Source: CAIKAP01 sp964574605 (GTDB taxonomy: Bacteria; Verrucomicrobiota; Verrucomicrobiia; Palsa-1439). From it: a stretch of DNA of 51,732 bases. Of the stretch, positions 1-8,041 are shown one piece after another; the stretch's first letter is position 1; every line of letters starts with the position of its first letter. A program made the translations under genes and the position numbers. The notes below the pieces were generated by a model. The model saw only the letters and a list, made by a program, of their open reading frames with translations, was not told where the DNA came from and made no database searches. The stretch spans positions 1-51,732 of the forward strand of contig CAZNOK010000006.1 of NCBI GenBank assembly GCA_964574605.1, in the 5' to 3' direction.

Positions 1-1554
1 TATGTTGCCGACACGCTCTTGGTTCTCGAACGCGGCCTTGCCCGCGCGAAGGAACTCGCTTCGGTCAGGCCGTCGTGGCCGACGCAAAAAGGCCGGCTCG
101 TCCGCGCCTATCGCTCACGCGTGGACGGCAGTGTCCAGCCGTACGCGCTGACAATTCCCGACAAGTGGGATGGCCGGCTCGATGTCGTGTTGCACGGGCG
201 CGGCGGGACACTGAACGAAGTTAGTTTCATCGCCTCACACTCCACCACCAACGCGTTGCCGCTGGAGCAACATCACATGACGCTGGAGGTTTTCGGCCGC
301 GTCAACAACGCCTACCGCTGGGCAGGCGAGACCGACGTGTTCGAAGCCATCGCATCGGTCCGTCAACGCTATCGGTTTGACGAAAACAAAGTCGTGCTGC
401 GCGGCTTCTCGATGGGCGGCGCCGGCACGTGGCATCTGAGCCTGCATTACCCCGACCTCTGGGCCGCCGCCGAGGCTGGCGCGGGATTCACCGACACCAA
501 ACGCTACGCCAAGCAAGACAACCTGCCACCGCATCAGGATGCCACACTGCACATCTACGACGCGGTTGACTATGCGCTCAACGCCTTCAACTTCCCGCTC
601 GTCGGCTACTGCGGCGAGGACGACAAATCGGTGCCGTGCACCACCCTGATGCGCGAGGAACTGATGAAAGAAGGTTTTCACTTCACGCCTGACGGACTGA
701 ACTGGCTCACGAAAGAGTTGCGCGTGGTATTCCTCTGCGGCCCGAAGACCGGCCACAAGTTTCATCCCGACAGCAAGCAACGCTCCGAGCAATTCATCCA
801 GAGCATGCTGCCGCGAAAAGCGCCGAGCCACACCCGTTTCGTCACGTACACGACGCGGTACAACCGGTGTTTCGGCATCGAAGTGCTCGCGTTGGAGAAA
901 CACTACCAGCGCGCCGAAGTGGAATTGAAGCGCGGCCTCAACGGAAAAGTGATTGACCTCAAAACCAAGAACGTGGCGCGCCTTGCAATTGATGGAGCCG
1001 AAGTCCGGATGCCGACGCGCACCGAAGGTTTGCGCAAGATACACGGCCTGCAAGGACCGATTGACGACGCGTTCATGGAATCGTTCGTGTGCGTCCAGCC
1101 ATCTGGCCCGACGGACGCGCGGCTGGAACTCTTTCGCCGGGAGTTTGCGAAATGGATGCGCGGCGACGTGCGCGTCAAAGCCGACACAGCGGTTACAGTC
1201 GAGGATGTTGCCAACCACAACCTGATTCTGTTCGGCGATCCATCGTCCAACCGACTCATCGCTCAGATTGCCGGTAAGTTGCCGATTCGATGGACGAAAG
1301 ACGCCATCGTCGTCGGCAAGCAGACGTTCAACGCCGTCGAGCACACGCTGGTAATGATTTATCCGAACCCGTTGAACCCGCGACGGTACGTCGTGCTCAA
1401 CAGCGGACACACGTTTGGCGAAAAGGAATTTCGCGGCACCAACGCGCTGCTATTCCCGCGCCTCGGCGATTACGCCGTGCTCAAGCGCGACGGAACCGTC
1501 GTGCTGGCCGGCTTGTTCGGCGAGAACTGGGAACTGACCAGCGGCACAAATTGA
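1..1554 (+). CDS. Prolyl-oligopeptidase-like alpha/beta hydrolase, 5' end outside window
   Basis: The frame is open from the first base of the window and ends with TGA at 1552-1554, so the true start lies upstream and about 517 residues are visible. The nucleophile elbow G-F-S-M-G-G (Ser codon 409-411) follows a LHGRGG stretch typical of an oxyanion region, and GYCGEDDKSVPC plus TGHKFHP later in the chain are plausible sites of the acid and His members of the triad. This is the layout of prolyl-oligopeptidase/PHB-depolymerase-like esterases. The last 250 residues (RFVTYTTRYNRC onward) form an extra domain I do not recognise by name; it is common in planctomycete and verrucomicrobial exported hydrolases. 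Substrate unknown; a peptide or ester of an external polymer is the likeliest guess. No signal peptide can be judged because the N-terminus is missing. Confidence 0.8.
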   Translation, partial: YVADTLLVLERGLARAKELASVRPSWPTQKGRLVRAYRSRVDGSVQPYALTIPDKWDGRLDVVLHGRGGTLNEVSFIASHSTTNALPLEQHHMTLEVFGRVNNAYRWAGETDVFEAIASVRQRYRFDENKVVLRGFSMGGAGTWHLSLHYPDLWAAAEAGAGFTDTKRYAKQDNLPPHQDATLHIYDAVDYALNAFNFPLVGYCGEDDKSVPCTTLMREELMKEGFHFTPDGLNWLTKELRVVFLCGPKTGHKFHPDSKQRSEQFIQSMLPRKAPSHTRFVTYTTRYNRCFGIEVLALEKHYQRAEVELKRGLNGKVIDLKTKNVARLAIDGAEVRMPTRTEGLRKIHGLQGPIDDAFMESFVCVQPSGPTDARLELFRREFAKWMRGDVRVKADTAVTVEDVANHNLILFGDPSSNRLIAQIAGKLPIRWTKDAIVVGKQTFNAVEHTLVMIYPNPLNPRRYVVLNSGHTFGEKEFRGTNALLFPRLGDYAVLKRDGTVVLAGLFGENWELTSGTN

Positions 1555-1688
1555 ACTTCCTGCGATTGTCTTTGACAGAAATTCGCAAATCAGTTCTCAT
1601 AACCTCACGACAATGAAACGGCTTGTCAAAGTCAGGCGTGCACAATGCAGTGTACGCGATTTGTTCCAATAAGAATGCCGGGCGAGCG

Positions 1689-2132
1689 ATGACACTAGAG
1701 AAGCTTTCTCCCCGCGCTGCCGAACTGACTCGCCGTGAATGGCGAGAATTGGGCTTCTTCTACGATCTAGACGACGAGACAAAGGAGTGGCGTCTCACGG
1801 GTTCCCGGAAAGGTCTTATGGCGTTCTCTAGGTTGCTGGCAGACTACAGCGCCAAGCCGAGCAACGACAGTTTATCCGAGCACGATCACTTCGGCCCTCA
1901 CATGTACCTAGAAGTGATGACGTGGGACAAGGCGAATATCACGTCTCACGCGATCGAAGGCACGCTGGCTGACATCGCCCGGCTCGCTGGCATCGTCGAG
2001 AGATCCCTCGGCCTCGTTCAGTCGGGTCGAATCTTCATTCGTGAGGAATACACCCCGGATGCGGAGTACTCGATAGTTCTCGACGTCAGGGAGGACGGCT
2101 TTGATCCTGCGTCGCTCGACCCCCAGCTTTGA
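1689..2132 (+). CDS. Conserved hypothetical protein, possible mobile-cassette gene
   Basis: This is a 147-residue soluble acidic protein starting MTLEKLSPRAAELTRREW. A longer TTG start at 1623 is possible, but the ATG at 1689 begins the part that looks folded. It has no signal peptide or membrane segment. Recognisable blocks are GFFYDLDDETKEWRLTGSR, HFGPHMYLEVMTW and a C-terminal LDVREDGFDPA; from memory this resembles small uncharacterised proteins scattered over unrelated phyla, and no function is known to me. Its codon use differs from the neighbours: it contains several CTA and AGG codons and TCTAGG/GATCTAG strings that are rare elsewhere in the window. An attC-like sequence follows the stop codon. 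These two points suggest recent acquisition, possibly as an integron cassette. No integrase is present in the window. Confidence 0.6.
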   Translation: MTLEKLSPRAAELTRREWRELGFFYDLDDETKEWRLTGSRKGLMAFSRLLADYSAKPSNDSLSEHDHFGPHMYLEVMTWDKANITSHAIEGTLADIARLAGIVERSLGLVQSGRIFIREEYTPDAEYSIVLDVREDGFDPASLDPQL

Positions 2133-2150
2133 GCGGTCGCCAACCCGCGG

Positions 2151-2213
2151 CTCCAACAGACACCGTCGGCTGCGCCGCCGTCGCCGCTGAGTCGCAACCG
2201 TTGAGTGTTAGAT
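2151..2213 (+). other. Candidate attC-like recombination site
   Basis: Just after the hypothetical gene the sequence runs from CTCCAAC (2151-2157) to GTTAGAT (2207-2213), followed by G. GTTAGAT fits the integron R' core consensus GTTRRRY exactly. The left copy matches its complement at 5 of 7 positions. Between them lies a GC-rich, imperfectly self-complementary region that could fold as an attC bottom-strand hairpin. The distance of about 60 nt is in the usual attC range. The pairing outside the outer boxes is weak, so this may be coincidence. Confidence 0.3.
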
Positions 2214-2239
2214 GTTCCGGTTTTGTTCCGGCTGCAAAA

Positions 2240-3541
2240 TCATTTCGCCGCGCGCAGGTCGTAGCAGATCAGGCGCGGTGGGGTGTCGTGGAACGGGTCA
2301 CGCGCGTTCTGGCAGACGTAGAGCAGGCCGCGACACAGCACCGGCGGCGTCCACGTTTGCTGCGCGGCGAACAACCAAACGCGATCCAACTGGCGGCAAC
2401 CTTGCGGCGTCAGGTCAAGCCAGAGCAGATGACCAAGTTCGCCGAGACAGAGGAAACGTGCATCCACCGACAACAGCGATCCGCGAAACGTTCCGCGCAC
2501 CAGTTTGTGTGGCCCTTCCTTCGTCGTCACCGTTTCCTCCCAGACCGGCTGCGCGCCCCACACTTCTTTGCCGGTGGCGGCCTCCACGCAGACGAGTCGT
2601 GCGGCCTGCATCACGTAGCCGTCAACGCCGTAGAGGTAACCGTCCTTGTAAATCGAAGTCATGAAATGCGTGCCGAACTTCTTGTTCGTCCAGACGACGC
2701 TGCAACCTCCGCTGGCCAGCGCCTCCAGCAACGCGCCGCCGCTGCCGTAGCACTCGGAGATGAACACGCGATTGCCGAACACAACCGGGGACGATGCGTT
2801 GACCGACTCGAACCGGCGTCCACGCCACGGGAATGTGAACGCCATCTTTCCGTCCGCCGGGTCGAGGCAGAGCAAGCCGCCGTTTGGCGGGTCGCTCTCG
2901 CCGCCGGCGAAGACGAAGACGCGACGCTGGCTGTGAATCATCGCCGGAACGGGTGTCGCGTAGCTCGGTCCCCACTCGTTGCCAGCGCGCCAGATTTCTT
3001 TGCCGGTGCGCGTGTCGAAGGCAACGACCGTCGGGCTGCCGACGTTGATGATGAGTTTGTCGCCTTCGACGAGCGGCGTCGAGCCAACGCCGAAGAAATT
3101 CTGTTTGAGATTGAACCCGGCGAGGATGTCGCGCTTCCAGCGCAGCTTTCCTGCGGCGAGATCGAGACAGTGGAGCTTGCCTTCCGCGCCAAAGGTGAAA
3201 ACGGAATCGCCGGCGATGACAGGACTGGCGCGCGGGCCGTGATTGTAGCCGAAGCGGTCGTGGTAGGAGGTCGGATAGGCGAAACGCCAGAGCGGTTTTC
3301 CGTCGCGCGCGTTCAGGCAATCCACGACCTCCTCGTTGCCGGGCCGGTGAAACAGAATCAGCCGGTCGCCGGCAATGCTGGGACTGGAGTAGCCGTCGCC
3401 TTTGTTGACTTGCCAGACGATGGGTGGGCCGCCGGGCGGAAATCTTTGCAATAGGTTGGTCTCGGTCGAGACCATGTTGTGGGTCGGACCGAGCAGCGAC
3501 GGCCAGTCGAGCGCCGCGAGAACCAACAGGAGAATGTTCAT
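2240..3541 (-). CDS. PQQ-binding-like beta-propeller protein, exported
   Basis: This 433-residue protein is of the WD40-like PQQ/BamB type. An in-frame start lies 24 nt upstream (3565), but MNILLLVLAALDWPSLLG at 3541 gives a short hydrophobic leader, so this start is preferred. Repeated blades of the form 'SPxIAGDxLxF...LxCLDxxxGKxxWxxD' are visible: YSSPSIAGDRLILFHRPG, ASPVIAGDSVFTFGAEGKL, STPLVEGDKLIINVGSPT, ASSPVVFGNRVFISE. About seven blades fit the length. The family includes PQQ dehydrogenase-like enzymes and non-catalytic scaffolds; no Cys-Cys or cytochrome motif is visible, so a non-enzymatic or unknown exported role is likelier. The start overlaps the stop of the upstream esterase gene by 4 nt (3538-3541), so the two genes are translationally coupled on the minus strand. 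Confidence 0.82.
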   Translation of the reverse strand: MNILLLVLAALDWPSLLGPTHNMVSTETNLLQRFPPGGPPIVWQVNKGDGYSSPSIAGDRLILFHRPGNEEVVDCLNARDGKPLWRFAYPTSYHDRFGYNHGPRASPVIAGDSVFTFGAEGKLHCLDLAAGKLRWKRDILAGFNLKQNFFGVGSTPLVEGDKLIINVGSPTVVAFDTRTGKEIWRAGNEWGPSYATPVPAMIHSQRRVFVFAGGESDPPNGGLLCLDPADGKMAFTFPWRGRRFESVNASSPVVFGNRVFISECYGSGGALLEALASGGCSVVWTNKKFGTHFMTSIYKDGYLYGVDGYVMQAARLVCVEAATGKEVWGAQPVWEETVTTKEGPHKLVRGTFRGSLLSVDARFLCLGELGHLLWLDLTPQGCRQLDRVWLFAAQQTWTPPVLCRGLLYVCQNARDPFHDTPPRLICYDLRAAK

Positions 3542-4239
3542 TTCCGCCGCTGGCGCAACAGCCAATCGTAGAACTCAGGATTGTCGTAGGTTTGCGTCCA
3601 GGAATCGTGGGCGGCTTCGGGATAGATCGTCAACTTCACGTCGGCGCCGACGGCTTTGAGCGCGTCAACCATCTCGATGGATTTCTTCACCGGCACCGCT
3701 TTGTCCTTCGCGCCGTGGAAAACCCGGATCGGAATGTGACGCAACCGCGATGCAATGGCCGGGTCGCCGCCGCCGCAAATGGGCGCGAGCGCGGCGAAAC
3801 GTTCCGGGTTTGCCCCGGCCAGCGCCCATGCGCCGTATCCGCCCATGCTGAGGCCGGTAAGATAGACGCGGTTGTTGTCCACGCGATACTTCGCCGTGAT
3901 GTTGTCGAGCAGCCGATTCAAGCCCGGCACCGACCACCGTTGGTTTGTCGGGCATTGCGGCGAGACGATGATGAACGGAAACTTCCTGCCCTCGCTGGCG
4001 AGTTTCGGCGGGCCGTGTTTGAGGACGGCGGCGAGGTTGGTGCCGCGTTCGCCGGAGCCGTGGAGGAAGAGCATCAACGGCCACCGCTCGCGCGGTTTCT
4101 GGTTGTAGTCGTCGGGCAGGTAGAGCCAGTAGTTGAGCGTGTGGTTGAGTTGCTGCGGCGTCTGTCCGACTTGCGGCAACGTTCGGCAGCCGACGGTGAC
4201 GCAAAGCGCGGCGGCCAAGAGAAACGTGGTGAGTTTCAT
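3538..4239 (-). CDS. Dienelactone-hydrolase/esterase-like lipoprotein
   Basis: The 233-residue protein begins MKLTTFLLAAALCVTVGC, a lipoprotein-like signal with Cys18 as the candidate lipidated residue. The frame stays open upstream to 4428, but that part is translated repeat DNA, so the ATG at 4239 is chosen. Fold markers of a phospholipase/carboxylesterase-type alpha/beta hydrolase are present: LMLFLHGSGERG (oxyanion region), TGLSMGGYGAWALA (nucleophile Ser), FHGAKDKAVPV (Asp region) and PEAAHDSW (catalytic His). The family hydrolyses esters such as acetylated or feruloylated polysaccharides; the exact substrate cannot be read. It is coupled by a 4-nt overlap to the PQQ-propeller gene downstream and preceded by the large palindrome at 4298-4407. 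Confidence 0.82.
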   Translation of the reverse strand: MKLTTFLLAAALCVTVGCRTLPQVGQTPQQLNHTLNYWLYLPDDYNQKPRERWPLMLFLHGSGERGTNLAAVLKHGPPKLASEGRKFPFIIVSPQCPTNQRWSVPGLNRLLDNITAKYRVDNNRVYLTGLSMGGYGAWALAGANPERFAALAPICGGGDPAIASRLRHIPIRVFHGAKDKAVPVKKSIEMVDALKAVGADVKLTIYPEAAHDSWTQTYDNPEFYDWLLRQRRK

Positions 4240-4297
4240 TGCAAGTGCGGATTTTGCCAAGTTAGCGAATGGTTTGCAACTGTCTAGCCGCAACCGG

Positions 4298-4407
4298 GTG
4301 CAGTTCGAAGTTTTGGTCAACGAGAGGAACGCCGCCGTCCCGGCGGTCGAAGTCCAGCCCGAAACCGCCGGGACGGCGGCGTTCCTGCCCAAAGGATCGA
4401 ACTGCAC
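4298..4407. repeat. Nested palindromic element (two-hairpin type)
   Basis: A perfect 23-bp inverted repeat (4325-4347 and 4364-4386, spacer 16 nt) lies within an outer 11-bp inverted repeat GTGCAGTTCGA (4298-4308) / TCGAACTGCAC (4397-4407). Each 23-nt arm is also a hairpin by itself (CCGCC-GTCCC-GGCGG and CCGCC-GGGAC-GGCGG), so the inner unit can fold either as one long stem or as an AGGAAC/GTTCCT outer stem carrying two hairpins. It lies between chaA and the esterase gene, both on the minus strand, and could also affect transcript ends. It is probably a dispersed mobile repeat. Confidence 0.85.
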
Positions 4408-4427
4408 CAGCCGCGACCGGATCGCCA

Positions 4428-5534
4428 TCAGTGCACGGTAAGGGCGAAGAAGACAAACCCGGCAAAAAGGATGAGCTGGACGGCGCCGTCGAGGATGTTG
4501 GTCTTGCCCTCGGTCTCCGAAATGTGAACGACGCCAAGCGAGACGGCGAGCAGCGTCACTTGGAACGGGGCGAGGACGAAGTTGAAATCCAGCCCTTTGA
4601 TTTGGCCGACGATGAGCATGGCGGGAACCGTCAGCGAGACGGTGGACAGCGCCGAGCCGAGGACGATGTTCATGACGCGCTGCATTTCGTTTTGCCGGGC
4701 GGCGCGGATAGCGGTGAGTCCCTCCGGCCCGGCCATCAGCACGGCCACGATGAGCCCCTTGATGGCGACGGGCAGGTGATGGCGTTCGGTTTCCTCGTCG
4801 AGGCCGGTGGCGAAGAACTCGGCGACCACCGAGATGGACACGACCGTGAGCAACAGCACGACGACGTGATAGGCGGTGCTGTGCCCGGAGGCAACGGGGG
4901 CGTGAGGATGCTCGACCGGGTCACGAAAGAAGAGGTTGTGTTTGCCAACTTGGAGCTTGAGGAAAATGCCGTAGAGCAATAGGAACGCCGAGACAAGAAA
5001 CCAGTGGATGGTCCTCACCACAGCCCCGCCGGCCACGGTCGGCAGGAACAGCGAAATGCCCAACATGCCGAGCAGGACGGACTGGTAGGATTTGCTGGAC
5101 TTGAAGTTGAACTGCTGTTCGCCGTGGCGGAGGCCGCCGAGCAACAGCGCGCCACCGAGCAGCCCGGTCAGCAGAATCATTACCGTCGAATAAACGGTGT
5201 CCTTGACGATGTGCGGATCCGGTTTGCCGGTGAGCGCGATGGCGGTCATCATGATGACCTCGACGCCGGCGGCGGTGAGCGTGAGGACAAGGGTTCCGGC
5301 CGGTTCGCCGAGGCGGTGGGCCAACACTTCGGCGTGCCCGACCACGGCCATCGAAGCATAGATCATCACCGCGAACGTCACCACCAGCACCACCAACGTC
5401 AACGACCCGTACGAGCCAACCGGGCCCATGTTGGGATCGTCGAGGATGAGTTTGGCAATCAGCGCCGTCAGCAGCGCGAGCAGCATCGGTTTCTCGCGTC
5501 CCACAAACCCGGCGATGGCGTTGGCCTGTTTCAA
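4428..5534 (-). CDS. chaA: Calcium/proton (cation/H+) antiporter, ChaA family
   Basis: A 368-residue integral membrane protein with about eleven hydrophobic segments. The two alpha-repeat signatures of the CaCA superfamily are visible: the first around GHAEVLAHRLGEPAGTLVLT (residues ~66-85, with the GEPxGTLxLTL core typical of ChaA/y4hA) and the second at MAGPEGLTAIRAARQNEMQR and NIVLGSALSTVSLTVP. Length matches E. coli ChaA. These proteins export Ca2+ or Na+/K+ in exchange for H+ across the inner membrane. The chosen start is TTG, 5 nt after the stop of the SDR gene, implying an operon; the ATG at 5486 is an alternative that would still keep all membrane segments. Its link to uronate catabolism upstream is unclear. 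Confidence 0.85.
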   Translation of the reverse strand: MKQANAIAGFVGREKPMLLALLTALIAKLILDDPNMGPVGSYGSLTLVVLVVTFAVMIYASMAVVGHAEVLAHRLGEPAGTLVLTLTAAGVEVIMMTAIALTGKPDPHIVKDTVYSTVMILLTGLLGGALLLGGLRHGEQQFNFKSSKSYQSVLLGMLGISLFLPTVAGGAVVRTIHWFLVSAFLLLYGIFLKLQVGKHNLFFRDPVEHPHAPVASGHSTAYHVVVLLLTVVSISVVAEFFATGLDEETERHHLPVAIKGLIVAVLMAGPEGLTAIRAARQNEMQRVMNIVLGSALSTVSLTVPAMLIVGQIKGLDFNFVLAPFQVTLLAVSLGVVHISETEGKTNILDGAVQLILFAGFVFFALTVH

Positions 5535-5539
5535 CGCGA

Positions 5540-6397
5540 CTACACGCCGCTGAACGCGCTGAAGCCGCCGTCAATCGCGATGACTTGGCCGGTCACAAAG
5601 CCGCTGGCGTCGTCGCTGAGCAGCCAGAGCAACGCGCCGACGAGGTCCTCGGGTTTGCCGAAATGACTTTGCGGCGTGTGCGCAATGATGGTGTTGCCGC
5701 GCGGCATGAGCGAGCCATCAGGCTGCGTGAGCAGCGCGCGGTTCTGGTCGGTGAGGAAAAAGCCCGGCGCGATGGCGTTGACGCGGACGCCGGTCTTCGA
5801 GAAGTGGACGGCAAGCCATTGTGTGAAATTGCTGACGCTGGCCTTGGCGGCGCTGTAGGCGGGGATTTTGGTTAGCGGCTTGAAGGCGTTCATCGAGGAA
5901 ACGTTGATGATGTTGCCGTGCTTCTTGAGGACCATGTCCTTGCTGAAGACTTGCGTCGGCAGGAACGTGCCGAGGAAGTTGAGGTTGAAGACGAACGAAA
6001 TGCCGTCGGCGGTCAGGTCGTAAAATGTCGTCACGCCTTCTTTCTTCTGCGTGATGTCTTCCAGCGTCAGATGCTCTTTCGAGGTCGTGCCCTTCGGGTG
6101 ATTTCCGCCGGCGCCATTGACGAGGATGTCTACGGAACCGAAGGCGGCTTTGATTTGCTCGTGGGCGGCTTCGATGCTGGCTTTGTCGAGAACGTTACAA
6201 GCGAAACCTTTTGCGATGCCGCCGGCCTTGGTGATTTCGTCGGCGCATTTTTGGGCGGCCTCGGGTCTCAGGTCGAGGATGGCGACTTTGGCGCCACAGT
6301 CGGCCATGGCCTTAGCCATCACGCTGCAAAGGATTCCGCCGCCACCGGTGATGACGGCAACTTGGTTCTTCAGATTGATTTTGAATGGGATGCTCAT
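5540..6397 (-). CDS. SDR oxidoreductase, probable D-fructuronate reductase (mannonate oxidoreductase)
   Basis: A 285-residue classical short-chain dehydrogenase. The Rossmann glycine motif ITGGGGILCS is near residue 16, NGAGGNHP follows, and the catalytic set is Ser (INVSSMNAF) and YSAAKAS (Tyr-x-x-x-Lys). C-terminal DGGFSAFSGV is typical. The NHPKGTT...TFYDL insert and overall similarity to the B. subtilis UxuB/YjmF type suggest fructuronate-to-mannonate reduction, the step after UxaC, whose gene lies directly upstream on the same strand. The ATG at 6397 is supported by an AAAGGAAC ribosome site; the longer open frame to 6502 is repeat DNA. Function assignment rests mostly on context; another sugar-acid or polyol substrate is possible. 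Confidence 0.82.
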   Translation of the reverse strand: MSIPFKINLKNQVAVITGGGGILCSVMAKAMADCGAKVAILDLRPEAAQKCADEITKAGGIAKGFACNVLDKASIEAAHEQIKAAFGSVDILVNGAGGNHPKGTTSKEHLTLEDITQKKEGVTTFYDLTADGISFVFNLNFLGTFLPTQVFSKDMVLKKHGNIINVSSMNAFKPLTKIPAYSAAKASVSNFTQWLAVHFSKTGVRVNAIAPGFFLTDQNRALLTQPDGSLMPRGNTIIAHTPQSHFGKPEDLVGALLWLLSDDASGFVTGQVIAIDGGFSAFSGV

Positions 6398-6430
6398 GGT
6401 GTTGTTCCTTTCAGTGTTGTTAAATCGCAT

Positions 6431-6500
6431 GGTAGGGGCGCACTGCGTGCGCCTTTTGCGGATGCTGCGCGGAATGGGGCGCACGCAGTGCGCCCCTACC
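6431..6500. repeat. Two-hairpin palindromic element (GGTAGGG type)
   Basis: A perfect 23-bp inverted repeat (6431-6453 and 6478-6500, 24-nt spacer) starts with GGTAGGG and ends with CCCTACC. Each arm contains its own hairpin with a 3-nt loop (GCGCAC-TGC-GTGCGC and GCGCAC-GCA-GTGCGC). It sits in the 126-nt gap between uxaC and the SDR gene. The outer stem is the same as in the element inside mutY at 31215-31277. It could act as an mRNA processing or stability structure in the uxaC operon. Confidence 0.88.
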
Positions 6501-6523
6501 ACCGCGCTGGACGAATGTGGCGT

Positions 6524-7957
6524 TCATGGATCGAGTTTACCGGGTTCAAGCCCGAAGTAGTTTTTGGCGTTGCGGTAGGAAATGTCGCGGACCATGTTGC
6601 CGAGCAGTTTCATGTCGCGGGGAAGTTCGCCGTTGACGACATCGCGGCCGATGATGTCGCAGAGGATGCGGCGGAAATACTCGTGGCGCGGGTAGCTGAC
6701 GAAACTGCGCGAGTCGGTCAACATGCCGACGAACCGGCTGAGGAGGCCGAGGTTCGAGAGCGCGTTGATCTGCCACTCCATGCCTTCCTTCTGGTCGAGG
6801 AACCACCAGCCGCTGCCGAACTGCATTTTGCCGGGGATGGCGCCGTCCTGGAAATTGCCGATCATGGTGGCGAAGACGTAGTTGTCGGCAGGGTTCAAAT
6901 TATAGAGGATGGTCTTGGGAAGCTTGTTGTTCTGGTCGAGTTTGTCGAGGTAACGCGCGAGCGCGGCGGCCTGCGGCCAGTCGCCGGTGGAATCGAAGCC
7001 GGTGTCGGGGCCGAGCGCGCGGAACAGGCGGGTGTTGTTGTTGCGCTGCGCGCCGAGGTGAAGTTGTTTGGTCCAGCCGCGGACGGCATCGAGTTCGCCA
7101 AAGAACACCATGAGGAAACTGCGGAAGCGGTCAGCGTCGAGCCGGGTGACGGTTTTCCCGGCGCGGGCGTTGTCGAAGACGCGGGCGGCCTCGGACTCGC
7201 AACAGTCCTCGGCGTAACAACAGCCGAGGCCGTGGTCGGAGAGGCGACAGCCGTTTTTGTGGAAGAACTCGTGACGGCGTTCGAGGGCGGCAAGGAAGTT
7301 GGCGAAACTGTTGCAGTCAATGCCGCTGGCGGCGGCGAGTTTGTCGGTCCACGCGTTGAAGGCGGCGGGCTGGTCAACAGCGAGCGCCTTGTCGGGACGC
7401 CACGTCGGATAGACGCGCGTCTTGAACTTCCGGTTGCCGCGGATGGCACGGTGGTGTTCGAGTGTGTCGGTCGGATCGTCCGTCGTGCAGACGACGGTGA
7501 CGCGGCTGCGGCGCATGATTTCGGCGACAGGCATGTCGGGAAGTTGCGCGTTGGCGGCGTCCCAGATTTTCTTGGCGGAGGATTTGTCGAGGAGATCAGT
7601 GATGCCGAAGTATTTTTTCAGTTCGAGATGCGTCCAATGATAGATGGGATTGCGGAGCGTGGCGGGAACGGTGCGGGCGAAGGCGAGGAACTTGTCGTAG
7701 TCGGAGGCGTCGCCGGTGCAGAATTTTTCCGCGACGCCGTTGGAGCGCATGGCGCGCCATTTGTAGTGGTCGCCGGCGAGCCAGATTTCGTAGAGGTTGC
7801 GGAAGGTTTTGTTGGCGGCGATCTGGTCGGGCGGAAGATGGCAATGGTAATCGAAGATCGGCTCGGGCGCGGCGCAGTCGTGGTACAGTTCGCGGGCAAC
7901 ATCGTTGCCGAGGAGGAAATCCTCGGTGATGAAAGGGGCAGACGCAGTTTTCTTCAT
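6524..7957 (-). CDS. uxaC: Glucuronate isomerase
   Basis: The 477-residue product matches the UxaC family in length and in its motifs from end to end. It starts MKKTASAPFITEDFLLGND and carries FDYHCHLPPDQIAANK, the metal-binding His-x-His segment of this amidohydrolase-fold isomerase. Further marks are IYHWTHLELKKYFGI, VVCTTDDPTDTLEHH and the C-terminal FVGMLTDSRSFVSYPRHEYF. The enzyme interconverts D-glucuronate/D-fructuronate (and galacturonate/tagaturonate) in the cytoplasm, the first step of uronate breakdown. The SDR gene downstream would supply the next step; uxuA, a mannonate dehydratase and KDG kinase are not in the window. No clear Shine-Dalgarno is visible upstream of the ATG. Confidence 0.95.
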   Translation of the reverse strand: MKKTASAPFITEDFLLGNDVARELYHDCAAPEPIFDYHCHLPPDQIAANKTFRNLYEIWLAGDHYKWRAMRSNGVAEKFCTGDASDYDKFLAFARTVPATLRNPIYHWTHLELKKYFGITDLLDKSSAKKIWDAANAQLPDMPVAEIMRRSRVTVVCTTDDPTDTLEHHRAIRGNRKFKTRVYPTWRPDKALAVDQPAAFNAWTDKLAAASGIDCNSFANFLAALERRHEFFHKNGCRLSDHGLGCCYAEDCCESEAARVFDNARAGKTVTRLDADRFRSFLMVFFGELDAVRGWTKQLHLGAQRNNNTRLFRALGPDTGFDSTGDWPQAAALARYLDKLDQNNKLPKTILYNLNPADNYVFATMIGNFQDGAIPGKMQFGSGWWFLDQKEGMEWQINALSNLGLLSRFVGMLTDSRSFVSYPRHEYFRRILCDIIGRDVVNGELPRDMKLLGNMVRDISYRNAKNYFGLEPGKLDP

Positions 7958-8004
7958 GGCTGCAAGAGAAATAGTCTGTTGCCGCCGGATTGTCGAGCAG
8001 TTCC

Positions 8005-8026
8005 TAGCCCGCCAGAGGCGGACAAG
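8005..8026. repeat. Small GC hairpin in the intergenic space
   Basis: CCGCC (8009-8013) and GGCGG (8017-8021) form a 5-bp hairpin with an AGA loop between the lipoprotein gene and uxaC. No T-run follows on either strand, so a terminator is not supported. It resembles the small hairpin-bearing repeats seen elsewhere in the window. Confidence 0.35.
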
Positions 8027-8041
8027 CCCACCCGCAACGGA

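Noticed and set aside
1572..1601. TTGACA before the small hypothetical gene as a promoter
   Set aside because: No acceptable -10 box is found at 15-19 nt spacing.
2129..3454. 441-codon plus-strand frame opposite the PQQ-propeller gene
   Set aside because: Antisense to a well-supported beta-propeller gene and without any recognisable domain.
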